Positions 1 to 10,480 of a stretch of DNA of 64,000 nucleotides are shown here, in pieces (position 1 is the first letter of the stretch; every line of letters begins with the position of its first letter). The notes beneath the pieces were generated by a model, which saw only the letters and a list, made by a program, of their open reading frames with translations, searched no databases and was not told where the DNA came from. The translations under genes and the position numbers were made by a program. The stretch is from NCBI GenBank assembly GCA_036971475.1, contig JBAIZL010000001.1, forward strand, positions 135,524,192 through 135,588,191, given 5' to 3'. This stretch comes from Prosapia bicincta. Its lineage: Eukaryota > Arthropoda > Insecta > Hemiptera > Cercopidae.

Positions 1-337
1 ATCAATCTTAGGGAAAATTTTAAAAGAGATTTAATTATTAGGCCTCAAGTTATAGGTAAAAGAGGACCCTCAAGAAGGGCCTCTTTTAGAGATGCGAATA
101 GCAAGGCACGCCTTTAGTTTTTTCATTTATGTATAATGGTTTAATCAAAATTTTATTTTTGTTAGAAGAGATGTTGCTGGCTTAAGAAACAGCACTGGGT
201 TAGATTGCAAATACCTAGAAGACCGTTACCAGACGCAAAATGGCGAGATCCTTTACCGGAATAATCCTTGTTACATCACCATGGTTGAAATTCAGCTAAG
301 TTATAACTTTAAAACATTTTGTGTTAAAATAGAATAA
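1..337 (+). CDS. 3' end of an unrecognised spliced gene (last two exons, partial)
   Basis: The frame is open from base 1. I read an exon 1-53 ending ATAG|GTAAAAG, a short intron 54-170 with a T-rich tract before ...gaagAG, and a last exon from 171 to the TAA at 335-337. The phase is kept (G|AT, giving Asp). The joined peptide includes RDLIIRPQVIDVAGLRNSTG and, further on, LEDRYQTQNGEILYRNNPCY. It is hydrophilic, has an NST glycosylation sequon and two Cys, and looks like ordinary conserved protein. If exon 1 were read through instead, the frame would end at TAG 115-117. Base composition turns AT-rich after about 300, so the last 12 codons are less certain. I do not recognise the family. The upstream exons lie outside the window. 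Confidence 0.5.
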
Positions 338-622
338 CATTCAAAACATAACTTTAACTTTTCACGGCATTACAATGCCGGTTTTCTGTTCAGTGTAGGG
401 AATGTGTTAAAATCACTAGTGCAATGTAATAACGTTATTAAAATCTAATGGACAATCTTAAATGCGTCTTAAATATGTAAAGCAATTTCAAATTAAATGT
501 CATGTCCCTGCCATAGATTTTTTTTAATATAGTAAGGTCTCACAAATGATGCATGTGTACAGCAAGCATAAGTCAACATTTCAAATGTAAATTTATGTGT
601 AATTTTATAAAATTTTTGTTGA

Positions 623-628
623 AATAAA
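623..628 (+). promoter_or_regulatory. possible polyadenylation signal AATAAA
   Basis: AATAAA lies about 290 nt after the stop of the left-edge gene on the same strand, in AT-rich DNA where such hexamers are common by chance. The stretch 338-844 shows nothing else and is probably 3' UTR and downstream sequence. Confidence 0.3.
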
Positions 629-844
629 ATGTAATTTTTTTGAATTAACATTTGTTTTTTAAATTATTTACAGAATACATCATTCTTGTTTCAACTGAAC
701 ATTTGACATTGCAGGTCATCCTTTAATTATGTAACGAATTGCTGCAATCTTTAACATCACTTAATTCCTTAAGAATTAATGTCACAATAAAATACACACG
801 TTACAATGTATGCGGTAAAAATATTTTGAGATAGCTATAATTAA

Positions 845-1375
845 TTATTTGTTGATTCCATCTTCACGTCAGCTACTAGTTTTCACTCAACACTTGTAAA
901 TATTTCAAACTTGCTTATAGTAGCACTTACTTATATTTGTTGAGGACTTCCATTTCGGGAGAGGTGTCCCATTGTCAACTCAGACCGTAACTGATCTCAA
1001 GGTTTACAAAGGTTAGGGCATTAGGATGGGGGTGGGATATTATGGTGGTGTGGGTGTATTTTGTGAGTATTAGGAGTTATGATGTTAAAAATTATGTGTG
1101 AGTTGTAATGTAATTGTGTATTAAGTATATGTGTAGGGTGTAGTTTGAAGTATCTGTATATTTCGTATTGTTTGGTTGTGTAGTGTTGGTCATTTCTGTG
1201 TTGTGGATGAAGAATTTGTAGGTTAGATGTTATGTCTATGTAGTCATGTTTTGTGGAGTTGAGATGATAGGCGAAGTTTGATTGGTAGTTATTGCTTGTT
1301 AGTGCTTTTATATGTTCTTGGTAACGTGTGTAGAAGGACCTCCCTGTCTGGCCTATGTAAAAACTGGGGCACTAA
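845..1375 (-). mobile_element. Penelope-like element family PLE-1: 3' end with GIY-YIG relic
   Basis: The minus strand is open from 1371 to TAA 1023-1021. It contains FYIGQTGRSFYTRYQEH, the hallmark GIY-YIG start of a Penelope-like element, and continues through HLNSTKHDYIDITSNLQILH and a KQYEIYRYF segment to the C-terminus. The reverse transcriptase part is absent, so this is a 5'-truncated insertion. Downstream (1020-845) is the family's non-coding tail, with ACGGTCTGAGTTGAC, CCCGAAATGG (CCCGAAACGG in other copies) and a terminus near ATGGAATCAACAAATAATT. The same tail recurs in inverted form at about 8.2-8.7, 12.7-12.96 and 25.2-25.46 kb. Confidence 0.8.
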
Positions 1376-2470
1376 ATATTTACAAGTGTTTAGTTATAAT
1401 GTAAAACATTTATAATTTATGCCATCAATTTTTATTTACAAATGTTTTTGTCTGAAAACTTGCAGGCTTAATATAAATAAGTATGACAAGTTGGTATATT
1501 GCTTAAGTTATACATGAGAACTACAAAAGGTTTTTTTATCAAGATTACACTTATAGAAATACAAAAAAAACTTAGGTGTAAATATTTAATAATTAGATAT
1601 CCCTTTTTAAAGCAAATGTTTTATTAGGTTTTGGAAGGAGAACTAATGCATAATCTCAGTGTTATTTTTGAAAGATAACGTCAACAATGAAGTAAATCAA
1701 TTAGTTGTGGCAATACTTATGTAATTATTGTAAAGAAGTTTTTTATTTGTTTGAAAAAAAATTTGAATCAAGATTTGTTACAATAATTTCTCTATACATA
1801 CAGTATTTTTTTCCAAATCTTGAATATGTTTTGTGAGGAACTCTCAACTATTGTAAAATTTTCTTAAACGTTCAAAATTTCAATATTTATGCATTGTCTT
1901 TATAAAATATTTGAAAAAAACATACTATTTAATAAAATGAAAACAATGGAGTCTACATTAATTGACAAGTAAACTTACAGTTTTATTAATATCTTTTATG
2001 ATTTTGAAATATTTATTTATATTATTGATAATAATATAAATCATGCCAAATGAGTATAATTTTATGTAAATATTATTTATTTAATTCTGTGTAGAAATTG
2101 CTATTTATCTATTGATGATTATACTTTAAAATTTCCACAAAATGGAAATATTTTTATCGTTGTATAATGTTGTGTATAATTACAACTTTTATAATTAGGT
2201 AACATTCTAATTTAAATTTATAACTAGTAATATTATAATGACATTTTTTTATTTCCAATGACTAAGATTTTTATTATTTGAACAATTGCATACATTATTG
2301 CCACTCTGCCATTAAGTTGTAATAATAAAATATCATTAATAAATGTACTTTCTGCAATCTTGACCCTTTAAAATACAGCTGATTCAGTTAATGTTGTGAT
2401 AAAATATGGCACATTACATTTTCTAATATAATATTTTTGAAAAAATATTTGTCTTGTATTTTGATTTAAG
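1376..2470. other. AT-rich DNA, no feature seen
   Basis: Low-complexity AT-rich sequence. I see no open frame with coding character and no repeat shared with the rest of the window. Confidence 0.5.
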
Positions 2471-2489
2471 ATGGGATAAAGAGGTCAAC

Positions 2490-2830
2490 CAGGCTATAGT
2501 AGTTTCAAGAGCATGAGGAAGCCAGCAGGGAGAAACAGTGGGCATCACTTAGCAGTGGCGGTCCTTTGGTGCCCACAAGCGATAGAGCAACTGCCGTGGC
2601 TGACTTTTGACTTCTGACAGGACACGACTATCTCCAGGCCCACCTCTACCGTTTTGGCCTAGCGGAGTCCGATACGTGTCTGCTCTGTCTCAATGGTATT
2701 ATGAATGGGGACCACATTTCAACCTGTCCTGAACTAGACAACCAGCTGTCCAGAACCGGTCGTTACTGGGAGGCTCGATGCCAAATGGTTCAACAACCAA
2801 GGGCGGGCATTAGATAAAGTAAAGTAAAGT
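2490..2830 (+). mobile_element. non-LTR retrotransposon 3' end (zinc-knuckle tail), degraded
   Basis: From 2611 to the TAA at 2815-2817 a 68-residue frame begins LLTGHDYLQAHLYRFG and carries CLLC...H...C (C-x2-C-x8-H-x3-C), the zinc-knuckle-like end of RNase H-bearing non-LTR elements. It ends QQPRAGIR. Upstream (about 2515-2610) the related reading is interrupted by a TGA at 2608-2610. The stop is followed by a (TAAAG)n-like microsatellite tail, a typical non-LTR 3' end. The copy at 36.2-36.6 kb is a diverged relative with the same motif spacing and a TAAG-type tail. Confidence 0.7.
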
Positions 2831-2898
2831 AGGCTATAGTAGTAGAAATGTTCAGTTTTTTAATGATGTCTTATCTCTCACTGTCAGTCCCTTTCTCT

Positions 2899-2922
2899 CG
2901 ATCTCTCTCTCTCTCTCTCTCT
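2899..2922. repeat. (CT)n microsatellite
   Basis: Simple CT run. The surrounding 2831-3986 is AT-rich, and I find no gene or recognisable element in it. Confidence 0.8.
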
Positions 2923-3986
2923 GTTTCTACCAGTAATGACTTCAGGAACTGAATGAAGTTACATGTATCTAATTGGGTTTTGGTAACACTAAAGAATATT
3001 ATGTTTGATCTTTTCATATGCTTATGAAAAAATTGCTTAATCACAGAAAACAATTAAAACATTTACTGCCATGTACGAAGGAGTATTTTTTTCAAATATA
3101 TACATTATTAATCCTACAGGTGAAATATTAAACAAAGTATTAAATGTAGTTATCTTTGTGAATTGATAATAAATACAAACAGAGAGGAAAATTCTACCTT
3201 AAAATTGTAGAAAGATTAAAAATGTATTCAAAGTTATATCTGAAATCTTATGTATTCTTCAATATTTGTCTCCCACACTTCACAAAAATCTAAAACCTTC
3301 TAAGATAAATCAAATGATATAAAAGTCTAAGTGTAAACCATATCTTCCACAGCCAATATAGGAGGTATTATACAATTTAAAACTCAATTGTCATTCTCTA
3401 ATTTTTTTCTAGATTTATTCTCTTACAATACTTTCACACTTCAAACACAGGCTTAAAATCTTTTTTTTTACTGAGTCTTTGAGTGAATCTATTTTTTAAG
3501 TAAATTTTAATTTAGTTTCAGGAAATTAAATTTAGTTTATAATCTGTAATGAAAAATAACAATTTGATTGGTAAAGTTATGTTCAAAGAAAGGCCAATGG
3601 AAGAAACTGACAAAAAATGATGATTTGGACACAATTGCAGAAAAGGAGAATATTTTTAAAATAATTGGAGAAGAGAAGACCTGAAGTCAGTGATGGAGGT
3701 AGACCTAACAGACAATGACTGGACTGGCAGAGAGAAAACATTCAAACTGAAGGTAATACTCCAACATAAATTATAAATGAAAACTATACATGATGCTGTT
3801 TAAAATTATAATTTAATTTTTATTACAGATATAGGCAAACAAATTTATTTTTCAAATTTATTTAATCTATACTTTTTGGGGTTTTGAAAGTGAACAATTT
3901 TTTCAGGTTTTCATATCCTTTGAAAAAATGCATATCCTTTTTAAAATATAATCTTATATTATAGATAACATTTTATATCACAGATA

Positions 3987-4362
3987 TTACAACTGTGTGT
4001 GATGTCGTTTTTCAATCCAAGCTTTGACTCTTGGAAGTGTCTGTACTTTGTCCTTGAGAGCTTTTAATGTTGGATAATTAGCAAGATGATCCTTCTTTGA
4101 AATATAGCCATCAAGGTTTTCAACAATTGAAACAAAAACAAAATCAGCCCATGATAACTGTCAACAATCAATACGTATAAATATTTGTAATATAAACTCA
4201 TTAAATCCTATCATTAAAAGAATGTATTTTTACTATTTAAAATAGATGAGATATAGAATCAATTTTTAAAATTGACCATTTTAAAAATAAATAATAAGTG
4301 ATACAAGAACGCATTATGCAAAAAAGAAGTGTTATAGTTAGGAGAGAAATGATTACACAATT

Positions 4363-4419
<57 letters not shown>

Positions 4420-7400
4420 TATGGTGATATGTTTTCTTGTAATATAGTTAATAAATTTAAAATATTTCAAAAACAAGAATACTTTTAATGCATATATTAT
4501 TCAAAGCTTTTTGCCGATAAAACAGTACCAGCATCTTCAGGAAAATAATTATTTAACAAAATATTTTAAGAATTTTTGTAAAAATATTTTGTTAGATAAT
4601 TATTTTCCTGAAGATGCTGTTACTGTTGTATCAGCAAAAAGCTTTGAATAATATATGCATTAAACGTATTCTTGTTTTTGGAATATTTTTAATTTATTAT
4701 ATATATATATATTGGGTATTATATTGGTAATTATTATAATGTACTGAAAATCCTATTTTTTTATTTGAATTTTAAAAAATAATTCCTAATCTTTATTTTT
4801 CTGAGAACATTTTTTGCAAATATGTAATTATTTTTAGTTATGATATATTAAATTCAAACTAATTGAGAAACAACAAAAATTACCTTTCCATTTGCCAAAT
4901 AACCATTATTATGTTTTGCAATTTCTTCCAGCTTTCTTAGATTAAATGGTAATGTATCATTGACAACAGTGTTTTCCTTATTTTTCTTCACTTCTTCATT
5001 AGGTTCCCAAAATGCACCCGATACAGCTGAAATTATAAAAACATAATATTTAATACATTCTGAAGCGAAATATTTCTTACTCTCTTAAATCAAAATTACT
5101 TTGTGATGATAGAGTCTATCAAACAAACAATGATAGAAATAAAGTACGTTTCTAATAAACCTTTATTTACCTTCCTCTTATCTCTCCCCACCCCTTCACT
5201 TATAGTTTACCCCCTCCCTCCCTCCCTCTCTCTCTCTCTCTGTGTGTCTGTGTGTGTATTGCAGTTGAAAACGTAAATTAAATATCAATTTTACAAAATG
5301 TATTTAGCTCCTTTGCTCTCATACACAAAACTCAGGAAAATATATTTGTTTCCTTATAAATTTGATACAATATAAGTATTTTTTTAAGAATGTTTTTTCA
5401 TAAAGTAATTATTTTAGTTGTATTATTTAACATAATTATTTATCGGTATTATTTAGTTGTCTTAAATCCTCTTTATAGAATATTGTTATTCAGTATCAAC
5501 TCCAAAATTTGATGGTTGAGATTAGGGGCTTCAAACACCAGCGCACTAGCATAATTAATCAAGTTTGCCATCTTCTTTTTTGATGCATAAGTACAATATT
5601 ACTGTAAGATAAGATCTTAGTCCTTGCAGCATGGTTGGAGGAACCAGTGCGGCCCTTAAATTAAACGTTTGCATACCTATGGCTTAAAAAATAATCAAGA
5701 TGGCTTTAAAAACTGAATAAAGTTAGATATTTTGATAGAGTTTTTTTACTAAAATAAAGATTAAAGTTTCTTAGAGTGAAAAACCTATCTAAGGGTGAAA
5801 ACCTATTCGGTTAACAGTAACCGAATCATTAATTTTATAGATATAATGCATAAATGTTAATTTCCCTGGTCATTTTAACATATCTTTTAGTATCAATTTT
5901 TTAAAACACAGGACATTTTAAAGAAGTACAAATTGATGAAATATTCACTTCATAAACTAACAGAAATAAATACAGAGGAAATTCGTCACAGTAAAATATC
6001 TCAAATTTTAAAGTAGTCTTAATTTTTTCCTCTTTTATGAGAAATGCCAAACATACAATTCTGAATGTACACCTTATATTTCACAGGTACAATATTCAAA
6101 AAATAATTCATTTCCTTCACAAGTACTTTTAAAATTTAATCACTCTCCATCATTGTTATGCTTAAAAAATTTGAAATAATATAAATTTAAAATTGAAGAT
6201 TAAAAATCTAATAATATTTTAAAATCATTAGTCTACTAGAAAAATGTGTTAAATATCAAAATATACAAGTTTCAAGAAAAGGTTTATTGTGTTTTGAACT
6301 TAGTCCATAATAATAAGTGTGTGTATGTTTTAAAGTTTATGCCAGGATCTTTATTTATTGAAAATGATTGTTTTTAAAAAGTGAGAATCAAGCTTGAATT
6401 TTTGTTTCATTTTGATGGACTCTGGCTGACATCATTATTTCTGTATCACTTATCTTGACACTCTAAAATCAAGAGTAATTTATTTCCACTGGATTTAATC
6501 CTCATGATGTTGTCTATAGGATAGTTAAAATAAAGCCCAATCGTTTGGTGCCATATTTGGGTCACTATAAAATGGGAAGTTTAAATATAAAGATTGAATA
6601 CAGAGGTTGTACAGATTTTGTTAACATTAAAATAACAAAAAATAACAAAGCTATAAAGAAAAGGTTTAACTTTGTAAAATAACATTTTTTATACCTGTTC
6701 TCAAATCCAACAGGACATCGGCAATGATATCAATCTGCAGGTCCTCTAAGTCGTTGTCACCACCCAGCTTTGCTTGTTTACCAAGATATCGAGTCAAAGG
6801 TATGGACTGTGTATATTTTATTCCATCAATTTCTAATATGGGTAATTTCCCAAAAGGTGTTTCTAAATATAACAATTTTACTATTACTGTACATCCTTTT
6901 CTTACAATGTGTACTTTTTTAATACCCTATTAATTCACATTTTAAATTATAATGTAAAATATTTTTTAAACATTAATAAATAATAATTAGTTTAAAAAAT
7001 ATTTATGCTTATTAATGAAATTTACAATAAACTTTAAGTAATAGGTATAACATTAAAAACAATGAATAATTATTATTATTGATAAAATTAAAGATTTATT
7101 TACTTTCAAAAGAGTTTTTAATGTAATTAATAATATTTAATTTTATTTAATTAAATTAAATGAAAAATACTGGAATGTAAAATATATAATTGACATTTTT
7201 TTAAAAATTAGTTCTATTAGCTCACACTCTTCTGATCTCGTATATCTTGTACAAATTTTCAATCGTTAATAAAATATGTTTTCTTTCATTAAATCAAGTT
7301 AAAATACATTTTCTTCGACTTGTAGTGGATGACAATTGATTTTAATACAGTTTTTAAAAATATTTATTCAGTAATTAAATTACAAAAGTTTAGGGGGTCT

Positions 7401-9244
7401 TGTAGAATTTGAACTGTAAATCTTCATGTTCAAAGTCTAGTGTGCTTTTGCACTGCACCAAGTTTCCAATAGTTAGAAATCAATTTTTCAAAGACGTATA
7501 TGAATTTTTTACAGTTATTAGCACTACTAGTGATATGGTCACAGCTGAGTAATATTTCTGTTTTTAAACGAATTTATGTTTACAATGGTAAATAACAAGA
7601 GAGTTCACTCCAAATATCACTACAGACAAGTTTATTAACAGACCATCACATAAACTAGTTTCTATGATGATGTAGTTTTCAGTGATTGGCTGCTAACACT
7701 TTATATTGAACTCTTTTAATATTTACTGTTGTGAATTGTTCTTACTAGCCCAGCTCTAATTAACCTAAATATTTATCTTTGTTGTACTCAAGAAATGTCA
7801 TTAATAATTTTTCAATTAAATATAATATAAATCACATTAACATTAGTATATGACTATCCAAACTTTAAATTTTGTTATTTTGTGAAAACTTACTGAGGCA
7901 GAACGTTTTCGATCGCTATGTGGGGATCTTCATCAGTGTCTTCTCAGAGAAGTTCTCAATAAGTCTCAGTGCTATCACAAATTTACAAAATTTAAAGTTC
8001 GGGTAGTCATAAACTAATGTTAAAGTGATTAATTAAGATTTACCGAACTTAATACACTACAAAATTCAAGAGCAAATTTAATACATTGTTCTATACTGTT
8101 TAATAGAACTTTTGATAAAGTAATTTCTGCAGAAAAAATTAAAAAGTGAATAAATTAAGTAGCTAGAAACATTTCAAAATGGAAACAATTTATTCACTAA
8201 AACACTTGTAAATATGTTACAACTTATCTACTGTATAGTAGCACTTATTTATATTTGTTGAGAACGCCCGTTTCAGGAGGTGTGTACCATTCTCAACTCA
8301 GACCGTAACTGATCTCAAGGTTTTTGTAGGTTAGGGTGGGGGTGAGTTATTAGGTTGAGGATGCGGGTGTATTTTGGTGAGTATTAAGAGTTATGATGTC
8401 GAAAAGTGTATGGGAGTTATAATGTAATGGTTTTTAAGTATTTGTCTAGGGTATCCGACACCCAATTATAACTCACATATGCTTTTCGACATCATAACTC
8501 CTAATACTTACCAAAATACACCCAAATCTTCAACCTAATATCCCACCCCCACCCCAGCCTGCAAATACCTTGAGATTAGTTATGGTCTGAGTTGAAAATT
8601 GGACAAATCTCACAAAACAGCCTTCTTCAACATAAATAATCAAGTGCTACTATAGGTAAGTTGTAACATACGAGTGTCCTAGGGAAAACTAGTAGCTCAC
8701 GTGAAGATTGAATCAACAAATAAGAATTTATTTTTCCTATAGATCCTTTTTACAAAATTCTAACCATTTTTGTTTTATAGCGTAGAAAATATTTATATAA
8801 GTATGATTACAAATGGATTGTAAAATTGTGTTCTATTTACAACTTACAGAATTTAGGTGTTATTTATGTGTTTTTATATATTTAGGATAATTCATTTATC
8901 ATTTAGATAGATCAATAAATTGAAGTTCATTAAGATTTCGGTTGAAGATCATTTCCAAACAATATGTTGACTTATATTGAAATCAAGGTAAAAAACAAAT
9001 TTTATTCTAACAAACAGTTGTTTGTTTCCTTGACATATGAAACAGTATATGCCTAGAAAAGTAAAAATTTTTAAAGAATTTATATACATATTTGTCTAAT
9101 ATTCTTACTTGGTTTAAAGTCCAGCCATTCTTCGAATTGTATGCGTTGTTCTTCAAATGGTTCGCCCATGTAAGACAGAAGGAACCGAATGGGTTCAGTA
9201 ATTCCTCTGGCATCAAAATAGATTATCTTATACTTGGGGGCCAT
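3987..9244 (-). CDS. GstS: GST-1: sigma-class glutathione S-transferase (4 coding exons, 205 aa)
   Basis: Coding exons are 9244-9109, 6862-6695, 5026-4884 and 4157-3987 (stop TAA 3989-3987). All junctions are GT/AG and give one 205-residue frame, the normal length for insect sigma GSTs. The N-terminal thioredoxin-fold domain starts MAPKYKIIYFDARG, with Tyr9 as the expected catalytic Tyr. It continues with Trp40 and Lys44, cis-Pro53 in PFGKLP and the glutathione-binding pair Gln64-Ser65 (YTQS). The helical domain follows, with LSWADF (N-capping Asp154) near residue 150 and the end KAWIEKRHHTQL. Family role: cytosolic glutathione conjugation or peroxidase-type detoxification, with homology to haematopoietic prostaglandin D synthase. 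An AG acceptor lies four bases before the ATG, so an upstream 5'-UTR exon exists; I could not place it (candidate donors near 15.11 and 15.41 kb). All key residues are intact, so it is probably functional. Confidence 0.9.
4364..4415. repeat. (TA)n microsatellite in GST-1 intron 3
   Basis: Nearly pure TA dinucleotides. The sequence just after it (TTAAATATGGTGATATG...) also borders a (TA)n tract at 47.5 kb, so the tract belongs to the adjoining foldback element. Confidence 0.9.
4453..4697. mobile_element. foldback (inverted-repeat) element in GST-1 intron 3
   Basis: Two long arms mirror each other around about 4572. CAAAAACAAGAATAC, CATATATTATTCAAAGC and GCATCTTCAGGAAAATAAT on the left return as reverse complements on the right. 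No coding sequence is visible. The 3' arm reads CCTGAAGATGCTG...CAAAAAGCTTTG, a pattern also seen at 35.3 kb. A compact hairpin relative sits at 47.44-47.50 kb. Confidence 0.8.
5027..6694. other. GST-1 intron 2
   Basis: AT-rich intron with a CT-rich then TG-rich simple tract at about 5205-5260. No other gene or mobile element is recognised. Confidence 0.6.
7212..7488 (-). mobile_element. tRNA-derived SINE, copy 1 (GST-1 intron 1)
   Basis: On the minus strand the 5' end shows RNA polymerase III promoter boxes: an A-box-like TTGGTGCAGTGC (complement 7461-7450) and a B-box-like GTTCAAATTCT (complement 7414-7404), at tRNA-like spacing. A non-tRNA body follows and ends TTGTACAAGATATACGAG. A second copy lies at 17.88-18.2 kb and a body fragment at 42.94-43.04 kb. 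Shared sequence runs through head, body and tail, which identifies a dispersed SINE and not a tRNA gene; there is no cloverleaf or clear anticodon arm. Confidence 0.7.
7840..8075. mobile_element. PLE-2 family foldback fragment
   Basis: Inverted arms share GACTATCC(A/G)AACTTTAAATTTTG and its complement, and the right end reads CCGAACTTAATACACTACAAAATTCAA, the conserved PLE-2 terminus. The minus strand contains CTGATGA (7936-7930), then GATC...GATC, then GAAA (7910-7907), the order of hammerhead ribozyme core boxes. Confidence 0.65.
8185..8727. mobile_element. PLE-1 family foldback copy
   Basis: Two inverted PLE-1 tails meet near 8460. Left: TATAGTAGCACTTATTTA, GTTGAGAACGCCCGTTTCAGG, CTCAACTCAGACCGTAACTG. 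Right: the same in complement, then ACTAGTAGCTCACGTGAAG and a terminus near ATTGAATCAACAAATAAG. Between them is the end of the PLE-1 coding region in both orientations (ATAACTCACATATGC, CATCATAACTCCTAATAC). It lies in GST-1 intron 1. No intact protein remains. Confidence 0.7.
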
Positions 9245-9721
9245 TGTTCTATAAACATATACAAACTAGTAAACTAACCATCAAAAATAGCAAACATTGT
9301 GTTTTTAAATGAAACAAAAGTTTCTAGCTGAACTTAAAAAAAGATTTTCCAGTTTTAATAATCAGTTTCTCATAATAAAGTAGTTTTATTTCTTAAAACC
9401 AGATTAGTAATTAAATGCTTTATAATTAAAATGTAATCAGATATTTATAGAAAAAGAGTGACAATGAATTTCTTTAATAATCATTCTTCAAATGTTAGCA
9501 TTCTTTCTAAAAAATTGAAAAATAAATTAAAAGAATAAACACAAAAAGTAATAAATAGAATTTTTTAAAAATTTCAATTTTTTGAAAAAGCAGTATTTTC
9601 AAATAATGAAAAAATGTCATCATTTATACCATAAATATACATTACAACTTTTTTTTAGATTTCACATTGTTTACCTACCAACTAAAAATAAATATTTTTG
9701 TATTTCATGTTAGAAATATAA

Positions 9722-10480
9722 ATTAATCACGTAAACAATAGTTTATAACTATCCGAACTTTGAATTTAGTAAATTTGTTAAAACTTACTGAAACAGAACG
9801 TTTTCGATCGCTACGTGCCGATCTTTATCAGTGTCTTCTGCTTGGAGATGTTGGGTCAAGCGGTGATGGTTTTAAAGGTAGGTTTTCGATACGTAGGTAG
9901 GTATCAAAAGGTTTGTGTTTGTTTGTTTAATATGTTTGTACTTTGTGTTTTTGTGTGTCTGTAAATTTCATATTGTTCTAGTGTGTTGAGATGTGGTCCT
10001 TTTTTGTTGATGTGTAGGATTTTTAGGTTATGGTAAATGTCTGTGTAATTGTGTCCTGTTTCTTTTATGTGATTGTAAAATGTTGAGTTGGTGTTTTGTT
10101 TGTGTTCCTTGACTCTTTGTTTAAAGCTGCAGAAATCCTACATATCAACAAAAAAGGACCACATCTCAACACACTAGAACAATATGAAATTTACAGACAT
10201 ACAAAAACACAAAGTACAAACATATTCAACGAACAAACACAATACAAATCACACATACTCTTTGATACTATCGAAAACCAATTTTAAAATTGTCACCGCT
10301 TGAGCCAACATCTCCAAGCAGAAGACACTCATGAAGATCGGCACTTAGCGATTGAAATCGTTCTGTCTCAGTAAGTTTTAACAAATTTAGTAAATTCAAA
10401 GTTCGGATAGTCATAAACTATTGTTTAAGTGATTAATAAGATTCACCGAACGTATTGGACTACAAAATTCAAGAAATATA
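9722..10480. mobile_element. PLE-2 foldback with two inverted C-terminal coding relics
   Basis: Arms of about 120 bp are near-perfect inverted copies (AACTATCCGAACTTTGAATT, GCTTGGAGATGTTGGGTCAAG and their complements). Inside are two opposed pieces of the same PLE C-terminus. On the minus strand about 10125-9907 reads RVKEHKQNTNSTFYNHIKET, then KILHINKKGPHLNTLEQYEI and a stop. On the plus strand about 10126-10287 reads AEILHINKKGPHLNTLEQYE...FDTIENQF and a stop. KEH...H..ETGH...ILH is the latter half of a GIY-YIG domain. The right end is CCGAACGTATTGGACTACAAAATTCAA. Confidence 0.75.

Noticed and set aside
2871..3053. 60-aa minus-strand frame ending in RERERDREK
   Set aside because: Translation of a (CT)n microsatellite.
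4237..4476. Open frame with a run of IY dipeptides
   Set aside because: Translation of a (TA)n tract inside GST-1 intron 3; the same applies to the frame at 17,789-17,971.
7390..7475. Functional tRNA gene
   Set aside because: The boxes are tRNA-like but there is no cloverleaf or anticodon arm, and the sequence continues into a dispersed SINE body.
9092..9277. Plus-strand frames opposite GST exons (also near 6,724-6,933)
   Set aside because: Antisense shadows of GST-1 exons 1 and 2.
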